A DNA stretch of 64,000 bases from Pseudogulbenkiania ferrooxidans 2002 (GCF_000174355.1 NZ_ACIS01000003.1:1-64000); one strand, 5' to 3'. Shown: positions 46,025-56,316, numbered from the stretch's first letter. Notes: a model not told the origin generated them from the sequence alone. Program-made: numbers and translations.

Positions 46025-47176
46025 ATGTTCCAGAAACTGACCCGACTCTTCGGCCGCGACGCCGCCACTTCCGACTCTTCCGACACCATGGCACTGACAG
46101 ATACCCAGGTACTCCAGGCCCTCTCCGGCCTGATCGACGACAACACCGGCAAACCGTACACCGCTGCCAAGGCGGTCAAGAACCTGCGCGTCAGCGACAG
46201 CGAGATCGCGCTGGACGTGGTGCTGGGCTACCCGGCCAAGAGCCAGTTCGACGCCGTGCGCCGCGCTTTCGAGAACGCGCTGGCGCCGTTGGCCGAAGGC
46301 CGCGCCGTCAAGGTCGAAGTCAGCAGCCAGATCGTCAGCCATGCCGCCCAGCGCGGCGTGCCGTTGCTGCCGGGCGTGAAGAACATCATCGCCGTGGCGT
46401 CCGGCAAGGGCGGCGTCGGCAAATCCACCACCGCCGTCAACCTGGCGTTGGCGCTGGCGGCCGAAGGGGCGCGCGTCGGCCTCTTGGACGCCGACATCTA
46501 CGGCCCGTCGCAACCGCTGATGATGGGCCTGCAGGGGCAGAAACCGGAAACCGACGGCAAATCGCTGCAGCCGGTGGTGAATTATGGCGTGCAGACCATG
46601 TCGATCGGCTACCTGGTCGACACCGACCAGGCCATGGTCTGGCGCGGCCCGATGGTAAGCCAGGCGCTGCAGCAGCTGCTCAACGACACGCGCTGGGACG
46701 ATCTGGACTACCTGGTGATCGACATGCCACCGGGCACCGGCGATATCCAGCTGACGCTGGCGCAGAAGGTGCCGGTGACCGGCGCCGTGATCGTCACCAC
46801 GCCGCAGGACATCGCGCTGCTCGACGCACGCAAGGGGCTGAAGATGTTCGAGAAGGTGAGCGTGCCGATCCTGGGCCTGGTGGAGAACATGGCGATCCAC
46901 ATCTGCTCCAACTGCGGCCACGCCGAACACATCTTCGGCAGCGGCGGCGCCGCCAAGATGACCGAGGAGTACGGTGTCGAGCTGTTGGGCTCGCTGCCGC
47001 TCGACCTCGCCATCCGCCAGGCGGTGGACGAAGGCAAGCCGAGCGTGGTGGCGGACCCGAACGGCCCGATCGCCGCCGCCTACCAGGCCATCGCGCGCCG
47101 CGTGGCGGTCAAGGTCGGCGAGAAGGCGCAGGATTTCTCCAGCAAGTTTCCGAAGATCGTGATCCAGAACAACTGA
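46025..47176 (+). CDS. mrp: Iron-sulfur cluster carrier protein Mrp/ApbC
   Basis: A 383-residue P-loop ATPase that carries Fe-S clusters to target proteins. An N-terminal DUF59-type domain (residues 23-110) is followed by the deviant Walker A VASGKGGVGKSTTAVNLALAL, DADIYGPSQPLMMGL, VIDMPPGTGDIQLTL and the cluster-binding CSNC (HICSNCGHAEHIFG). The ATG at 46025 gives a 21-residue lead (MFQKLTRLFGRDAATSD); the ATG at 46088 (MALTDTQVLQALS) is closer to relatives and may be the true start. It is followed by the motif inverted repeat and a T-rich terminator. metG lies divergently, as in many proteobacteria. Confidence 0.93.
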   Translation: MFQKLTRLFGRDAATSDSSDTMALTDTQVLQALSGLIDDNTGKPYTAAKAVKNLRVSDSEIALDVVLGYPAKSQFDAVRRAFENALAPLAEGRAVKVEVSSQIVSHAAQRGVPLLPGVKNIIAVASGKGGVGKSTTAVNLALALAAEGARVGLLDADIYGPSQPLMMGLQGQKPETDGKSLQPVVNYGVQTMSIGYLVDTDQAMVWRGPMVSQALQQLLNDTRWDDLDYLVIDMPPGTGDIQLTLAQKVPVTGAVIVTTPQDIALLDARKGLKMFEKVSVPILGLVENMAIHICSNCGHAEHIFGSGGAAKMTEEYGVELLGSLPLDLAIRQAVDEGKPSVVADPNGPIAAAYQAIARRVAVKVGEKAQDFSSKFPKIVIQNN

Positions 47177-47186
47177 TCGTGTCGAC

Positions 47187-47215
47187 AAGGTTGGCCGAAG
47201 CCTTCGGCCAACCTT
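47187..47215. repeat. Inverted repeat made of two GGTTGGCCGAA motifs
   Basis: AAGGTTGGCCGAAG (47187-47200) faces CTTCGGCCAACCTT (47202-47215) with one base between, forming a 12-bp stem and 5-base loop, 10 bases after the mrp stop. Paired uptake sequences serve as terminators in Neisseria and Pasteurellaceae, and this looks the same. A second, T-rich hairpin follows. Confidence 0.8.
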
Positions 47216-47232
47216 AGCCTGCGGAAAAACAC

Positions 47233-47258
47233 GGCAGCTCACCAGCTGCCATTTTTTT
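47233..47258 (+). terminator. mrp terminator
   Basis: GGCAGCT-CACC-AGCTGCC followed by ATTTTTTTA. Confidence 0.85.
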
Positions 47259-47269
47259 ATTCCCCGCCA

Positions 47270-49009
47270 TCACGGTGCCGGCGGGTTCATCGTTTCGTAC
47301 AAGGCAATCTGCAAGCGCGAGTGCAACTGGATCAGGCGCTTCCAGAACCGCACCGCGACCGCCCCCACCGCCAACACGATCACCAGCAGCACCTCGCTCG
47401 GCGGCAGGATGCTCACGCTCAGTGCCGACAGGAACAGCAGGATGCCGATCAGGGCCCCCACCGGGATCAGTTCGGCGATCACGCGCCGCGAGGCCGCGGT
47501 GAGCTGGCCGGCCATCTCCGGCCGTACCGAGAGCTCCGCCAGCAGCATGGCCAGCGCCTTGAGCTTGCGGTAGATCGCCACCAGGAACGGCACCGACAGC
47601 AGCAGCGCCGCACTCCACAGCAGCGCGTTGACCAGCCGCGCGTCGCCGTGACCTGCCAGCCACTCCGGACCGAAGTAGGCGGCGGCGAGGAAGATCGCCG
47701 TCACCAGGCACAGGTTGACCAGTACGTGCAGCACGATGCGGCGGACGATGGCCAGCAGTTCGGCGCGCTCCTCTTGCGGCTGAATGCTCTGCAACCACGC
47801 GGTGTAATACCCCAGCCCGCGCTTAACCGGTTCGGGCGAGAGCCGGTTCACCAGCCCGGCAAACGGCTCGGCGGCGCGGATCAAATAGGGGGTGAACAAG
47901 GTCGTCAACGCCGAGACGGCCACCGCCACTGGGTAGAGGAAATCGCTGGTTACCTTCAGGGAGAGACCGAGCGCGGCGATGATGAAGGAAAACTCGCCGA
48001 TCTGCGCCAGCCCCATCCCCACCCGCATCGAGGTGCGGCCGTCGTTGCCGGCGACGAAGGTGCCGAGGCTGCAGGTGACCACCTTGCCGACCACCACCGC
48101 CACGGTGATCAGCGCGATCGGCCAGGCGTACTGCAGCAATACCGCCGGATCGAGCAACAGCCCGATGGCGACGAAGAAGATAGCGCTGAACATGTCGCGG
48201 ATCGGCTCGACCAGGTGCTCGATCTGCTTCAACTCGCGCGACTCGGCCATGATCGCCCCGATCATGAACGCCCCCAGCGCGATGCTGTACTCCAGCTGCA
48301 GCACCAGCAGGCAGAAACCGAAGCACAGCCCCAGTACCGTCACCAGCAGCACCTCGCGGCTCTCGAAGCGCGCCACGTAGGCCAACAGGCGCGGCACGAT
48401 CAGGATGCCCAACACCAGCGCCACTACCATGAATAGCGACAGCTGTCCCAGCGTGCTCAGCACCGCCCCGGCCTCGACCCGCCCGCTGATGGCGATGCCG
48501 GACAACAGCGCGATCATGCCAATGGCGAGAATATCCTCGACGATGAGGATGCCAAAAATCATTTGCGCGAAACGCTCGTTTTTCAGTCCCAGCTCGTCCA
48601 GCGCCTTGACGATGATGGTGGTCGAGGAGATCGCCAGCATGGCGCCGAGGAACACCGCGTCCATCGTCGCCCAGCCGAAATACTTGCCTATCTGGAACCC
48701 GATCGCCACCATCGCCACGATCTCGGTCAGCGCCGCCAACAACGCGGTGACGCCGACGCTGGCCAGCTTCTTCAGGCTGAACTCGAGCCCGAGCGAAAAC
48801 ATCAGGAACACCACGCCGAGTTCGGCCAGGGTCTTGACAGTGGCCTCGTCCTGGATGAGCGCGAAAGGTGGGGTGTAGGGGCCGATGATCACCCCGGCCA
48901 CGATGTAGCCCAGCACCACCGGCTGACGCAGGCGGTGAAACAACACCGTGACCAGGCCGGCTATCAGCATGATCACGGCAAGGTCGTGGATGAAGGACGT
49001 GGCGTGCAT
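47270..49009 (-). CDS. CPA2-family cation:proton antiporter (KefB/YbaL type)
   Basis: A 579-residue membrane protein with about 13 helices. Family motifs are PVVLGYIVAGVIIGPYTPPF, FLMFSLGLEFSLKKL, AMLAISSTTIIVKALDELGL, GILIVEDILAIG with the conserved Asp, and GLAQIGEFSFIIA. KefB and YbaL carry a C-terminal TrkA-N/RCK domain for nucleotide or glutathione control. Here the last 150 residues instead contain three or four more hydrophobic segments and no Rossmann motif, so regulation must differ. The ATG at 49009 has GGGAGGAAG before it. It probably moves K+ or Na+ against protons. Confidence 0.88.
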   Translation of the reverse strand: MHATSFIHDLAVIMLIAGLVTVLFHRLRQPVVLGYIVAGVIIGPYTPPFALIQDEATVKTLAELGVVFLMFSLGLEFSLKKLASVGVTALLAALTEIVAMVAIGFQIGKYFGWATMDAVFLGAMLAISSTTIIVKALDELGLKNERFAQMIFGILIVEDILAIGMIALLSGIAISGRVEAGAVLSTLGQLSLFMVVALVLGILIVPRLLAYVARFESREVLLVTVLGLCFGFCLLVLQLEYSIALGAFMIGAIMAESRELKQIEHLVEPIRDMFSAIFFVAIGLLLDPAVLLQYAWPIALITVAVVVGKVVTCSLGTFVAGNDGRTSMRVGMGLAQIGEFSFIIAALGLSLKVTSDFLYPVAVAVSALTTLFTPYLIRAAEPFAGLVNRLSPEPVKRGLGYYTAWLQSIQPQEERAELLAIVRRIVLHVLVNLCLVTAIFLAAAYFGPEWLAGHGDARLVNALLWSAALLLSVPFLVAIYRKLKALAMLLAELSVRPEMAGQLTAASRRVIAELIPVGALIGILLFLSALSVSILPPSEVLLVIVLAVGAVAVRFWKRLIQLHSRLQIALYETMNPPAP

Positions 49010-49280
49010 GGGCTTCCTCCCAGGGTGGTCGAGACCGTCAACACATGGCAACGGCGGGTCACTCAGATGCGGGCACGGCCGACAGCCACGCCCACCCGTC
49101 AAGAGAGAGAACCTTTCAGAACCTCAGAGTTCCCGCTAAATCGCCATTAAAACCACTTTTTCGTCGATTCAGCAAAATAAATAGCAAAATCCAGGAAAAA
49201 CGAAAAAATAGAAAAATAGCGATTTATCTTCATCGGCTTGCCGGTACAGACTGACAGGACTACCCCATCCACCCCACCAC

Positions 49281-50431
49281 TCAGCCGGCGCGCGCCATCC
49301 TCCGTACCGCTTCGGCCAGGCGGTCGATGCCCGTCGTGTAGGCCACCCGCACGTGCCGCTCGGCGTGGTAGGCGCCGAAATCCGCCCCCGGCGTGATCGC
49401 CACGTGCACCTCGTCCAAAAGACGCTGGCAATAGCCGAAGCTGTCGTCGGTCACCGCGCTGACGTCGGCGTAGACGTAGAACGCTCCTTCCGGCTGTACC
49501 GGAATGCGCCAGCCCAGGCTGGGCAGTGCTTCGAGCAGGAAGTCGCGGCGCCGGCCGAACTCGGCGCGCCGCTCCTCCAACAAGGCCAGTGTCTCGGGCT
49601 GAAACGCCGCCAGCGCCGCACGCTGCGCCGGCGCCGGCGGGCACAGGAACAGGTTCTGCGCCAGCCGGATTGCCGGCTCCACCAGTTGCGGCGGCACCAC
49701 CAACCAGCCCAGGCGCCAACCGGTCATCTGGAAGTACTTGGAGAAGCTGTTGATCACCAAGGCTTCGTCCGCCACCTGCAGCACGCTCGGCGCGTCCACG
49801 CCGTAGGTCAGGCCGTGATAGATCTCGTCAACGATCAGCGCGCCACCCCGGCGGCGACATACCTCGGCCAGCTCGGCCAGCTCGGTTGCACTCAGCAATG
49901 TGCCGGTGGGATTGGCCGGGCTCGCCACCATGGCCGCCGCCGTGCGCTCGCTCCAGGCGGCATCCAACTGTGCCGCTGTGAGCTGGTAGCGGCTCTCGGG
50001 CCCCACCTCCACCGCGCACGGTACCCCGCCCAGCAGGCTGACGAAGTGGCGGTTGCAGGGATAGGTCGGATCGGCCATCACCACCTCGCTACCCTCTTCC
50101 ACCAGCAAGGCCAGCGCGATCTGCAAGGCGCCGGAGCTCCCGGCGTGACGATGATGCGCGCCGGATCAAGCTCCACGCCATGACGGCTGGCGTAGAAGCC
50201 GGCAATCGCCTGGCGCAGTTCGGGCAGCCCCTGTGCTGCCGTATAGAAGGTATCTCCCTGGGCCAGGGCCTGTCGTCCTGCTTCGACGATGGCGGGCGGC
50301 GTGGCGAAGTCCGGTTCACCCACTTCGAGATGGATCACATCGTGCCCCTGCACCTGCAAGGCACGGGCCTTCTCCAGGATGGCCATGACCTGGAACGGGG
50401 AAATACTGTCGAGACGGGACGCTAGTTTCAC
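49281..50431 (-). pseudogene. Class I aminotransferase gene with one frameshift
   Basis: An aspartate-aminotransferase-fold PLP enzyme. From GTG 50429-50431 it reads VKLASRLDSISPFQVMAILEKA, HLEVGEPDFATPPAI and FYTAAQGLPELRQAIAGFY. The frame then shifts near 50138: restoring one base turns TPGAPAPCRS into TPGASGALQIALALLVEEG. The rest is intact, with PTYPCNRHFV, SPANPTGTL, the PLP lysine in VINSFSKYFQMTGWRLGW and the C-terminal GADFGAYHAERHVRVAY. Restored length is about 383 residues. One missing base beside C/G runs makes a base-call error as likely as true loss. Relatives with a valine or alanine preference exist; the substrate is unknown. Confidence 0.82.
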
Positions 50432-50559
50432 ACTGCCCTCTGCTGCTGAAGCGACTGCGATCAGTCGGGATATAAAGGTAGGAGGCCGACGGCATCGGCC
50501 GGGTTTCATGCGAGCAGTGTACCAAGCACAACGGGGAAAGGCAGAATGATACCAGACTG

Positions 50560-50588
50560 TTGACAGGGCCGAATCTCATCCATATAAT
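50560..50588 (+). promoter_or_regulatory. Consensus sigma-70 promoter of tRNA-Ser
   Basis: TTGACA (50560-50565), 17 bases, TATAAT (50583-50588): 12 of 12 consensus bases, 18 bases before the tRNA. Confidence 0.92.
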
Positions 50589-50606
50589 TCGCCTCTCATT
50601 GACCGC

Positions 50607-50696
<90 letters not shown>

Positions 50697-50709
50697 GTAT
50701 TCAAAAAAG

Positions 50710-50755
50710 CCAGAATTCTTAACCTAATCAATAGGTTACAGAGTTCTGGTTTTTT
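50710..50755 (+). terminator. tRNA-Ser terminator
   Basis: CCAGAA...TAACCTA and TAGGTTA...TTCTGG form a long hairpin followed by TTTTTT. The A6 before it lets it work both ways. Confidence 0.75.
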
Positions 50756-50951
50756 CCATTTACCACACGCTTTTACCACACGTATGGCCCGTGGTGTTTT
50801 TGCCAATTTTGACTCTACCTGCCTGTCCTTGCGCGGCTTAACGGGGTCACTTCCACAGGAAATCGACCCCATAGTCGTGCATGTCGCACCCTAGCTGTCA
50901 ATCAGCGTTGAATTTTGACCAGCAAACAGCGTCCAAATTTGACCAAGCAAA

Positions 50952-51689
50952 TCAGCCGTTTTTCCTCCTCTGCTTGAAGCGGTAAGAGTCGTTCCCGGTC
51001 TCTAGAATGTCGCAGTGATGGGTGATCCGATCCAGCAGTGCGGTGGTCATCTTGGCATCGCCAAACACGCTGACCCACTCGCCGAAGCTCAGGTTGGTGG
51101 TAATGATCAGCGAGGTCTTCTCATAGAGCTGACTGATCAGGTGGAACAGCAAGGCCCCTCCCGACTCGGGGAACGGCAGGTAGCCCAGTTCATCCAGAAT
51201 GACGGCATCCATCTGCACCAGCTGGCGTGCCAACAGTCCCGCTTTTCCCTGCTGTTTTTCCCTCTCCAGCAGATTCACCAGATCCACCGCGTTGTAGAAC
51301 CGCACCCGTTTACCCCGATGGATGGCGGCGACGCCCAAGGCCGTGGCCAGATGGGTTTTGCCCGTTCCGGTACCGCCGACCAGAATCAGGTTGTGCGCGG
51401 TAGCCAGATAGCTGCCGCTGGCCAGTTGTTCGATTCGAGCTGACTCCAGCGGTGTCTCTGTCCAGTTAAAGCTACTCAGGTCGCGATGGACCGGGAAGCG
51501 TGCCGCCTTGAGCTGATAGCTCAGGCTGCGGGCCTGCCGGTCAGCCTGCTCCGCATCCAGTAGACGCAGCAGCAACGCTTCGCCCGAGATCGGTTGCCGG
51601 TGACCTTCCGCCTGCAGTTCACGCCACGCCTCCGCCATGCCGTACAGCCGCAGCGTTTGCAGTCGGGCCAGGTGGGATTGCTCAGACAT
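50952..51689 (-). CDS. istB: IS21 helper ATPase IstB
   Basis: A 245-residue AAA+ protein that assembles on target DNA and directs the IstA transposase. Walker A is [16 protein letters not shown], Walker B is [12 protein letters not shown], and the sensor region has [12 protein letters not shown]. The start ([15 protein letters not shown]) overlaps the restored istA end by eight bases, the usual IS21 coupling. It is intact, although istA is frameshifted. Confidence 0.95.
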   Translation of the reverse strand: MSEQSHLARLQTLRLYGMAEAWRELQAEGHRQPISGEALLLRLLDAEQADRQARSLSYQLKAARFPVHRDLSSFNWTETPLESARIEQLASGSYLATAHNLILVGGTGTGKTHLATALGVAAIHRGKRVRFYNAVDLVNLLEREKQQGKAGLLARQLVQMDAVILDELGYLPFPESGGALLFHLISQLYEKTSLIITTNLSFGEWVSVFGDAKMTTALLDRITHHCDILETGNDSYRFKQRRKNG

Positions 51690-53171
51690 ACGCCGACTCC
51701 CGCAGGGCATCGTAACGGGCACAGTTCGCCACCGGTTCCTCTCTCAGACTCAACGAGTCAGGTGTCTCCAGCACGGTTACTCGCGGTGGGCTGGCCAGCC
51801 GCCGCAACTCGTTCAGTACGATAGCCGCGCTGGGCTTGCCCTGTGTCTGCGCCAGCTGGCAGGCCTCCTCCAGCCTCTCCAATCCGGGTTCACGTGCGGC
51901 CAGCAGGATTTCGGCAAAGGCTCGATCCCCCTTGGGCTGCTTGAGGACCTGCTGACGAACGGCCTCGACGGCCGGTGGCAGCACCCATTCGATGAACGGC
52001 ACACCGTGACGTAGGGCACCAGCTTGGTTTCCAGCACCGACAGGTAATGCCACGGTTCGCAGACCAACTGGTCTCGTCCGAAGCGACGGACATGACGTGC
52101 CTGCTCCTGGCCATCCGCTACGACACGAATCGTACTGGCGCTGACGCGCACCGAGACCACCTTGCCAGCCCATTCGGCGGGCACGCTATAGCGGTTGCGA
52201 TCCACCGTGACCAGACAGGTGCTGGACACGCGTAACAGCTGCTCGACGTAACCGTCGAACGGCATGGTGACCGGTCGCAAATGGGGGCGCTCCACCTTCA
52301 GCACGTCAGCAATACTGGCCTCTTGCGTGGGGTGGCGCCGGCCCGCCAGCTCGCGACAGCGTACATCCAGCCACTGGTTCAAGCTGCTGAAGTCCGCGAA
52401 GCGCGGTGTCGGTGTGAACAGCCATTCGCGGATGTTGCCCACCTGATTCTCCACCTGGCCCTTCTCCCAGCCGGAGGCGGGCGTACAAGCTACGGGCTCA
52501 AACAGGTAATGATTGGCCAGCGCCAGGAAGCGTCGGTTGAACTGCCGCTCTTTACCGGCAAACACCGCCTCCACGACGGTCTTCAGATTGTCGTAGACCA
52601 TCTTGTGCGGTACGCCACCGAAGAAGGCAAAGGCCCGGTTGTGCGCATCGAACACCATCTCCTGGGTCTCGCGCGGATAGGCGACGACAAACATCTGCCG
52701 GCTGTAGGTCAGCCGGAAATGGGCCAGCTTGATGGTCTGGGTGACGCCGCCGAGCACCACGTGCTCGTAACTCCAGTCGAACTGACCCACCTCGCCAGGG
52801 GCAAACGATAACGGAACAAACGCCTGTGTTCTGATGGTCTTCGTGGCACGGGCATTCCAGGCCCTGACGTAGCGCTGGATGCTGTCATAGGCGCCCTGAT
52901 AGCCTTCGGCTTGAAGGCATTCGAACAGCCGGCGGGCGGTGCGGCGCTGAGCCTTGGGCAGAGTACGGTCGAACTCGAGCCACTGCTCCAGCGTTTCCTG
53001 GAAGGCACCCAGTTGCGGCTTGGGCTGACGTTGACGACGGTAGGTGGGTTCGGCGGTGGCGTTGAGGTACTTCTTGACGGTATTGCGGGAGAGGTTGAGA
53101 GATCGGGCGATGGCACTGATGCTCTCGCCGTTGACCAGGTGTCGGTGGCGAATCTTGCCGATGGTTTCCAT
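51682..53171 (-). pseudogene. istA: IS21 transposase IstA, frameshifted
   Basis: Begins METIGKIRHRHLVNGESISAIARSLNLSRNTVKKYLN, the helix-turn-helix that binds the IS ends, followed by a DDE-type core (FDWSYEHVVLGG, YDNLKTVVEAVF, PASGWEKGQVENQV). Near 52026 the frame breaks: adding one C turns ETKLVPYVTVCRSS into ETKPGALRHGVPFIEWVLP, which continues to a stop at 51682. Restored length is 496 residues. If the missing base is real, the IS cannot move by itself. Confidence 0.85.
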
Positions 53172-53247
53172 GCAAAGCACTCCAGGTTGACCTCCGCCCA
53201 AAGGGCGGAAGTGTGGCACACCCGGGGTGGTCAAAATTGGACGCTGA

Positions 53248-53890
53248 TCACCCCGGAAACCTGGTCACTTTTGCACGCTGTTCCACAGCTTTCTTCTTCA
53301 CAGCCAGTGTTGCACCACCAGAATACAGCCCATAGGTAATCCTGGGCTTTTCATGCCCAACGATGTCGGCGGCAAGGTTTTCGCTGACACCAGCGTTCTC
53401 AAGCATGGTGATCAAGGTCGAGCGCATCGAATGGAAGGTGTAGGAATCGGAGAAGCCAAGCGCTGTCTTCAGCCGCCCATAGCGTTTCCCGATGGCATCC
53501 GATCTGTCCCCGTACTGGTTGAAGGTCAGGCCGGAGAAGAGGTACCCATCAGTCGATGCGGCCACAAGTTTCTTTACGAGTGGCGCAATGTCCGAATGGA
53601 TGGGAACTTCACGATGTCCAGCCTCCGTCTTTGCATCGGAGATCCTGAAGGAATCCTTACCGACTTCCGAGACTCTGATGGAACACAGTTCTTCGCGTCG
53701 CGCCCCTGTGTAAGCGCCAAGCATTATCAGATCGGCCAGTTGGGTATCAAAGGGGGCATTTTTGCCTCTACCGATGCGGCGCATCCGTGCGGCTTCCCAG
53801 AGCTTTACTACATCTTCCGGGGTATAAGGGAGATTCGCCTTCTTGCCGCGCCCATTCCCGTTTCCCCGCTGACAATCAATCAGGCACGTT
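53248..53890 (-). pseudogene. Tyrosine integrase remnant (catalytic half)
   Basis: The readable part covers the catalytic domain: LGAYTGARREELCSIRV (first Arg), TFHSMRSTLITMLENAG (His-x-x-Arg) and IVGHEKPRITYGLYSGG (His and nucleophile Tyr). The N-terminal core-binding domain is missing: the frame is closed by a TGA near 53895 and only about 40 residues precede the catalytic part. The last 13 codons are supplied by the IS21 end. Such integrases mobilise genomic islands at tRNA genes, and tRNA-Ser is 2.6 kb away. It is probably the leftover of a lost island. Confidence 0.8.
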
Positions 53891-54098
53891 CGTCATGCAC
53901 TAACAATGAACGCCGCCAACGCCTGCCCTGCCAGCATAACCGTCACATGCATGGCATAGGTTGTTCTGTAGAGTTCACAATCGGAGAGTTTGTACATGGC
54001 TCCCAGCGGTTGATGTGTTGACAGCCATAGGTTGCATCAGGTTGTATGGTGAGTTAAATAGCATCGTATTCACGCTTAGATTAAATTTAATTTACCAA

Positions 54099-55013
54099 AT
54101 GACTGCAAAGAAGACACTCAGCCAAGTCAGCGATTTCGAAATCCGTTTGCTCCGCCTATTCAAGACCGTGGTGGAATGTGGCAGCTTCACGGCCGCCGAA
54201 GGGGTGCTGGGCATCAGCCGCTCGGCCATCAGCCTGCACATGGGAGACTTGGAGAAGCGGCTGGGAATGCGCCTATGCCAACGCGGCCGCGCCGGCTTCG
54301 CGCTCACCGACGAAGGGCGCGAGGTGTTGCGCGCGAGCCAGACCCTGCTCGCCGCCATCGAGGGCTTCCGCAGCGAGGTCAACCAGCTGCACCGCCAGCT
54401 GCGCGGCGAGCTCAACATCGGCATCATCAACAACATGGTGACCCAGCCGCACATGCGCATCACCCAAGCCTTGAAGTCGCTACGAGCACAAGGCCCTAGC
54501 GTACATATCAATATCGGGATGATGACACCTAGCGATATTGAGCTAGGGGTTCTTGATGGGCACCTCAATGTGGGTGTGGTCCCATTAATCAGCCCCTTGG
54601 CGGGACTGGAATACATGCCGCTCTACGAAGAACGCTCCTTACTCTATTGCAGCCGGGAGCATTCATTTTTTGGACGTCCTGATGCGGAGATAACGGACGA
54701 AGAACTACGCAATGCCGATGCCGTGGCCCCCAGCTACCGACTGCCCGCGGATGCCATAGACACTCATCAGACATTGAACTGCACAGCAACTGCATCTGAT
54801 CGGGAGGGTATCGCCTTTCTGATTCTCACAGGCAGTTTTATCGGCTTTCTTCCAGATCACTATGCCAATACGTGGGTGACGCAGAAAATGATGAGAACGC
54901 TCCACCCTCATCGCCTTCACTATGACGTACCACTTAGTGTGGTTACACGCAAAGGCAGGCGGCCTAATCTGGTGTTGGAGCGCTTTTTAGAGCAATTATC
55001 TATAAATAATTAA
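54099..55013 (+). CDS. LysR-family transcriptional regulator with mosaic composition
   Basis: A 304-residue regulator. The N-terminal winged helix reads FEIRLLRLFKTVVECGSFTAAE and GISRSAISLHMGDLEKRLG, and the inducer domain starts near RGELNIGIINNMV. The start is ATG 54099 (MTAKKTLSQVSDFE); the longer frame upstream is noncoding. The first 125 codons are as GC-rich as the core genome, but from about 54470 to the end the gene is far AT-richer with different codon choice. This suggests a recombination joint inside the gene. The target is unknown; neither neighbour is an obvious one. Confidence 0.85.
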   Translation: MTAKKTLSQVSDFEIRLLRLFKTVVECGSFTAAEGVLGISRSAISLHMGDLEKRLGMRLCQRGRAGFALTDEGREVLRASQTLLAAIEGFRSEVNQLHRQLRGELNIGIINNMVTQPHMRITQALKSLRAQGPSVHINIGMMTPSDIELGVLDGHLNVGVVPLISPLAGLEYMPLYEERSLLYCSREHSFFGRPDAEITDEELRNADAVAPSYRLPADAIDTHQTLNCTATASDREGIAFLILTGSFIGFLPDHYANTWVTQKMMRTLHPHRLHYDVPLSVVTRKGRRPNLVLERFLEQLSINN

Positions 55014-55232
55014 TTTAGGTGGCCACTAACATGGCGGCACAAATCGAGGATGTCAGCTGTCGGTTAAAATTGGCGTTGTTGCCTAATCCTGGGGGCAGGT
55101 CACTCCGTCAGCCGACAAAACTAAGCAGTTGATAATACAATGATTTTTTATTTTCCGCCGCACAATCCCCTCGCCGACAGAGTTTCCACATAAAATACCC
55201 TTCTGACAAACAAGCAGGGAATACCGCCAAGC

Positions 55233-56255
55233 ATGGCCACCATTCTGGTCACCGGCGCCGCCGGCTACATCGGGTCGCACACCTGCGTCGAACTCCTCGC
55301 CGCCGGGCACGATATCGTCGCCATCGACAACCTGTGCAACAGCAAGCGCGAAGCGCTCAAGCGGGTGACGCGCATCAGCGGCAAGGCGCCACGCTTCTAC
55401 CAGGCGGATATCCGTGATCGCGCGGCACTTGCCCGCGTGTTCCGCGAGAACGACATCGACGCGGTCATCCACTTTGCCGCGCTCAAGGCGGTGGGCGAAT
55501 CGGTCGCCCAGCCGCTGACCTACTACCACAACAACGTCGCCGGCACGCTGTGCCTGCTCGAGTGCATGCGCGAGGCCGGTGTACGCCGCCTGGTGTTCAG
55601 TTCTTCCGCCACCGTTTACGGCGATCCGCACACGGTGCCGATCCGCGAGGACTTTCCGCTCGGCCCGAGCAACCCCTACGGCCACAGCAAGCTGATGATG
55701 GAACAGGTGCTGCGCGACGTGGCAGCATCCGAGCCCGGCTGGCAGATCACTCTGCTGCGCTACTTCAACCCGGTGGGGGCGCACGAGAGCGGGCTGATCG
55801 GGGAAGACCCCAACGGCATCCCCAACAACCTGATGCCCTATATCAGCCAGGTCGCCGTGGGCAAGCTCGAAGCGCTGAACGTCTTCGGCAACGATTACCC
55901 GACCCCCGACGGCACCGGGGTGCGCGACTACATCCACGTGGTGGACCTCGCCGTCGCCCATTCACGCGCGGTGGAGAGCTCCCACGACGGGGTGCTGACA
56001 CTGAACCTGGGAACCGGACGCGGCTACTCGGTGCTGGAGCTAGTGGCCGCCTTCAGCCACGCCAGCGGACGCGACATCCCCTACCGCGTCGCGCCACGTC
56101 GCGCCGGCGACATCGCCTGCTGCTACGCCGACCCGGCACAGGCTGAGGCGAGGCTGGGCTGGCGCGCCAGCCGTGACCTGGCAGCCATGTGCCGCGACAG
56201 CTGGCGCTGGCAGCAGCAGAATCCGGCCGGCTACCCCGACGACGCCACGCGATAA
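55233..56255 (+). CDS. galE: UDP-glucose 4-epimerase
   Basis: A 340-residue SDR enzyme that interconverts UDP-glucose and UDP-galactose. The NAD motif is VTGAAGYIGSHTCVELL, the catalytic set is FSSSATVYG and NPYGHSKLMMEQ (Tyr and Lys), and RYFNPVGAHESGLIGEDP is diagnostic. Length is normal. It stands alone and likely feeds surface polysaccharide synthesis. Confidence 0.96.
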   Translation: MATILVTGAAGYIGSHTCVELLAAGHDIVAIDNLCNSKREALKRVTRISGKAPRFYQADIRDRAALARVFRENDIDAVIHFAALKAVGESVAQPLTYYHNNVAGTLCLLECMREAGVRRLVFSSSATVYGDPHTVPIREDFPLGPSNPYGHSKLMMEQVLRDVAASEPGWQITLLRYFNPVGAHESGLIGEDPNGIPNNLMPYISQVAVGKLEALNVFGNDYPTPDGTGVRDYIHVVDLAVAHSRAVESSHDGVLTLNLGTGRGYSVLELVAAFSHASGRDIPYRVAPRRAGDIACCYADPAQAEARLGWRASRDLAAMCRDSWRWQQQNPAGYPDDATR

Positions 56256-56316
56256 CCCCTCCGCCCGGCAATCTGCCGGGCCTCTTGCTTGGCGCGGATG
56301 GCGACACCACTGCCGC

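Larger units (their letters stand above)
50896..53287 (-). mobile_element. IS21-family insertion sequence, 2.39 kb
   Basis: Ends are TGTCAATCAGCGTTGAATTTT (left, from 50896) and, reversed from 53287, TGTGGAACAGCGTGCAAAAG; both share TGT..A.CAGCGT. Each end also has a second internal copy (AGCGTCCAAATTTGACCA left, AGCGTCCAATTTTGACCA right), the multiple terminal repeats typical of IS21. It encodes istA and istB. No flanking target duplication is visible (CTAGC left, GCTTT right), so the surroundings have probably been rearranged since insertion. Boundaries are set by eye. Confidence 0.82.

Noticed and set aside
53800-55230. attR copy of the tRNA-Ser 3' end
   Set aside because: Searched by eye for TCGAATCCCTCCCTCTCC; none found.
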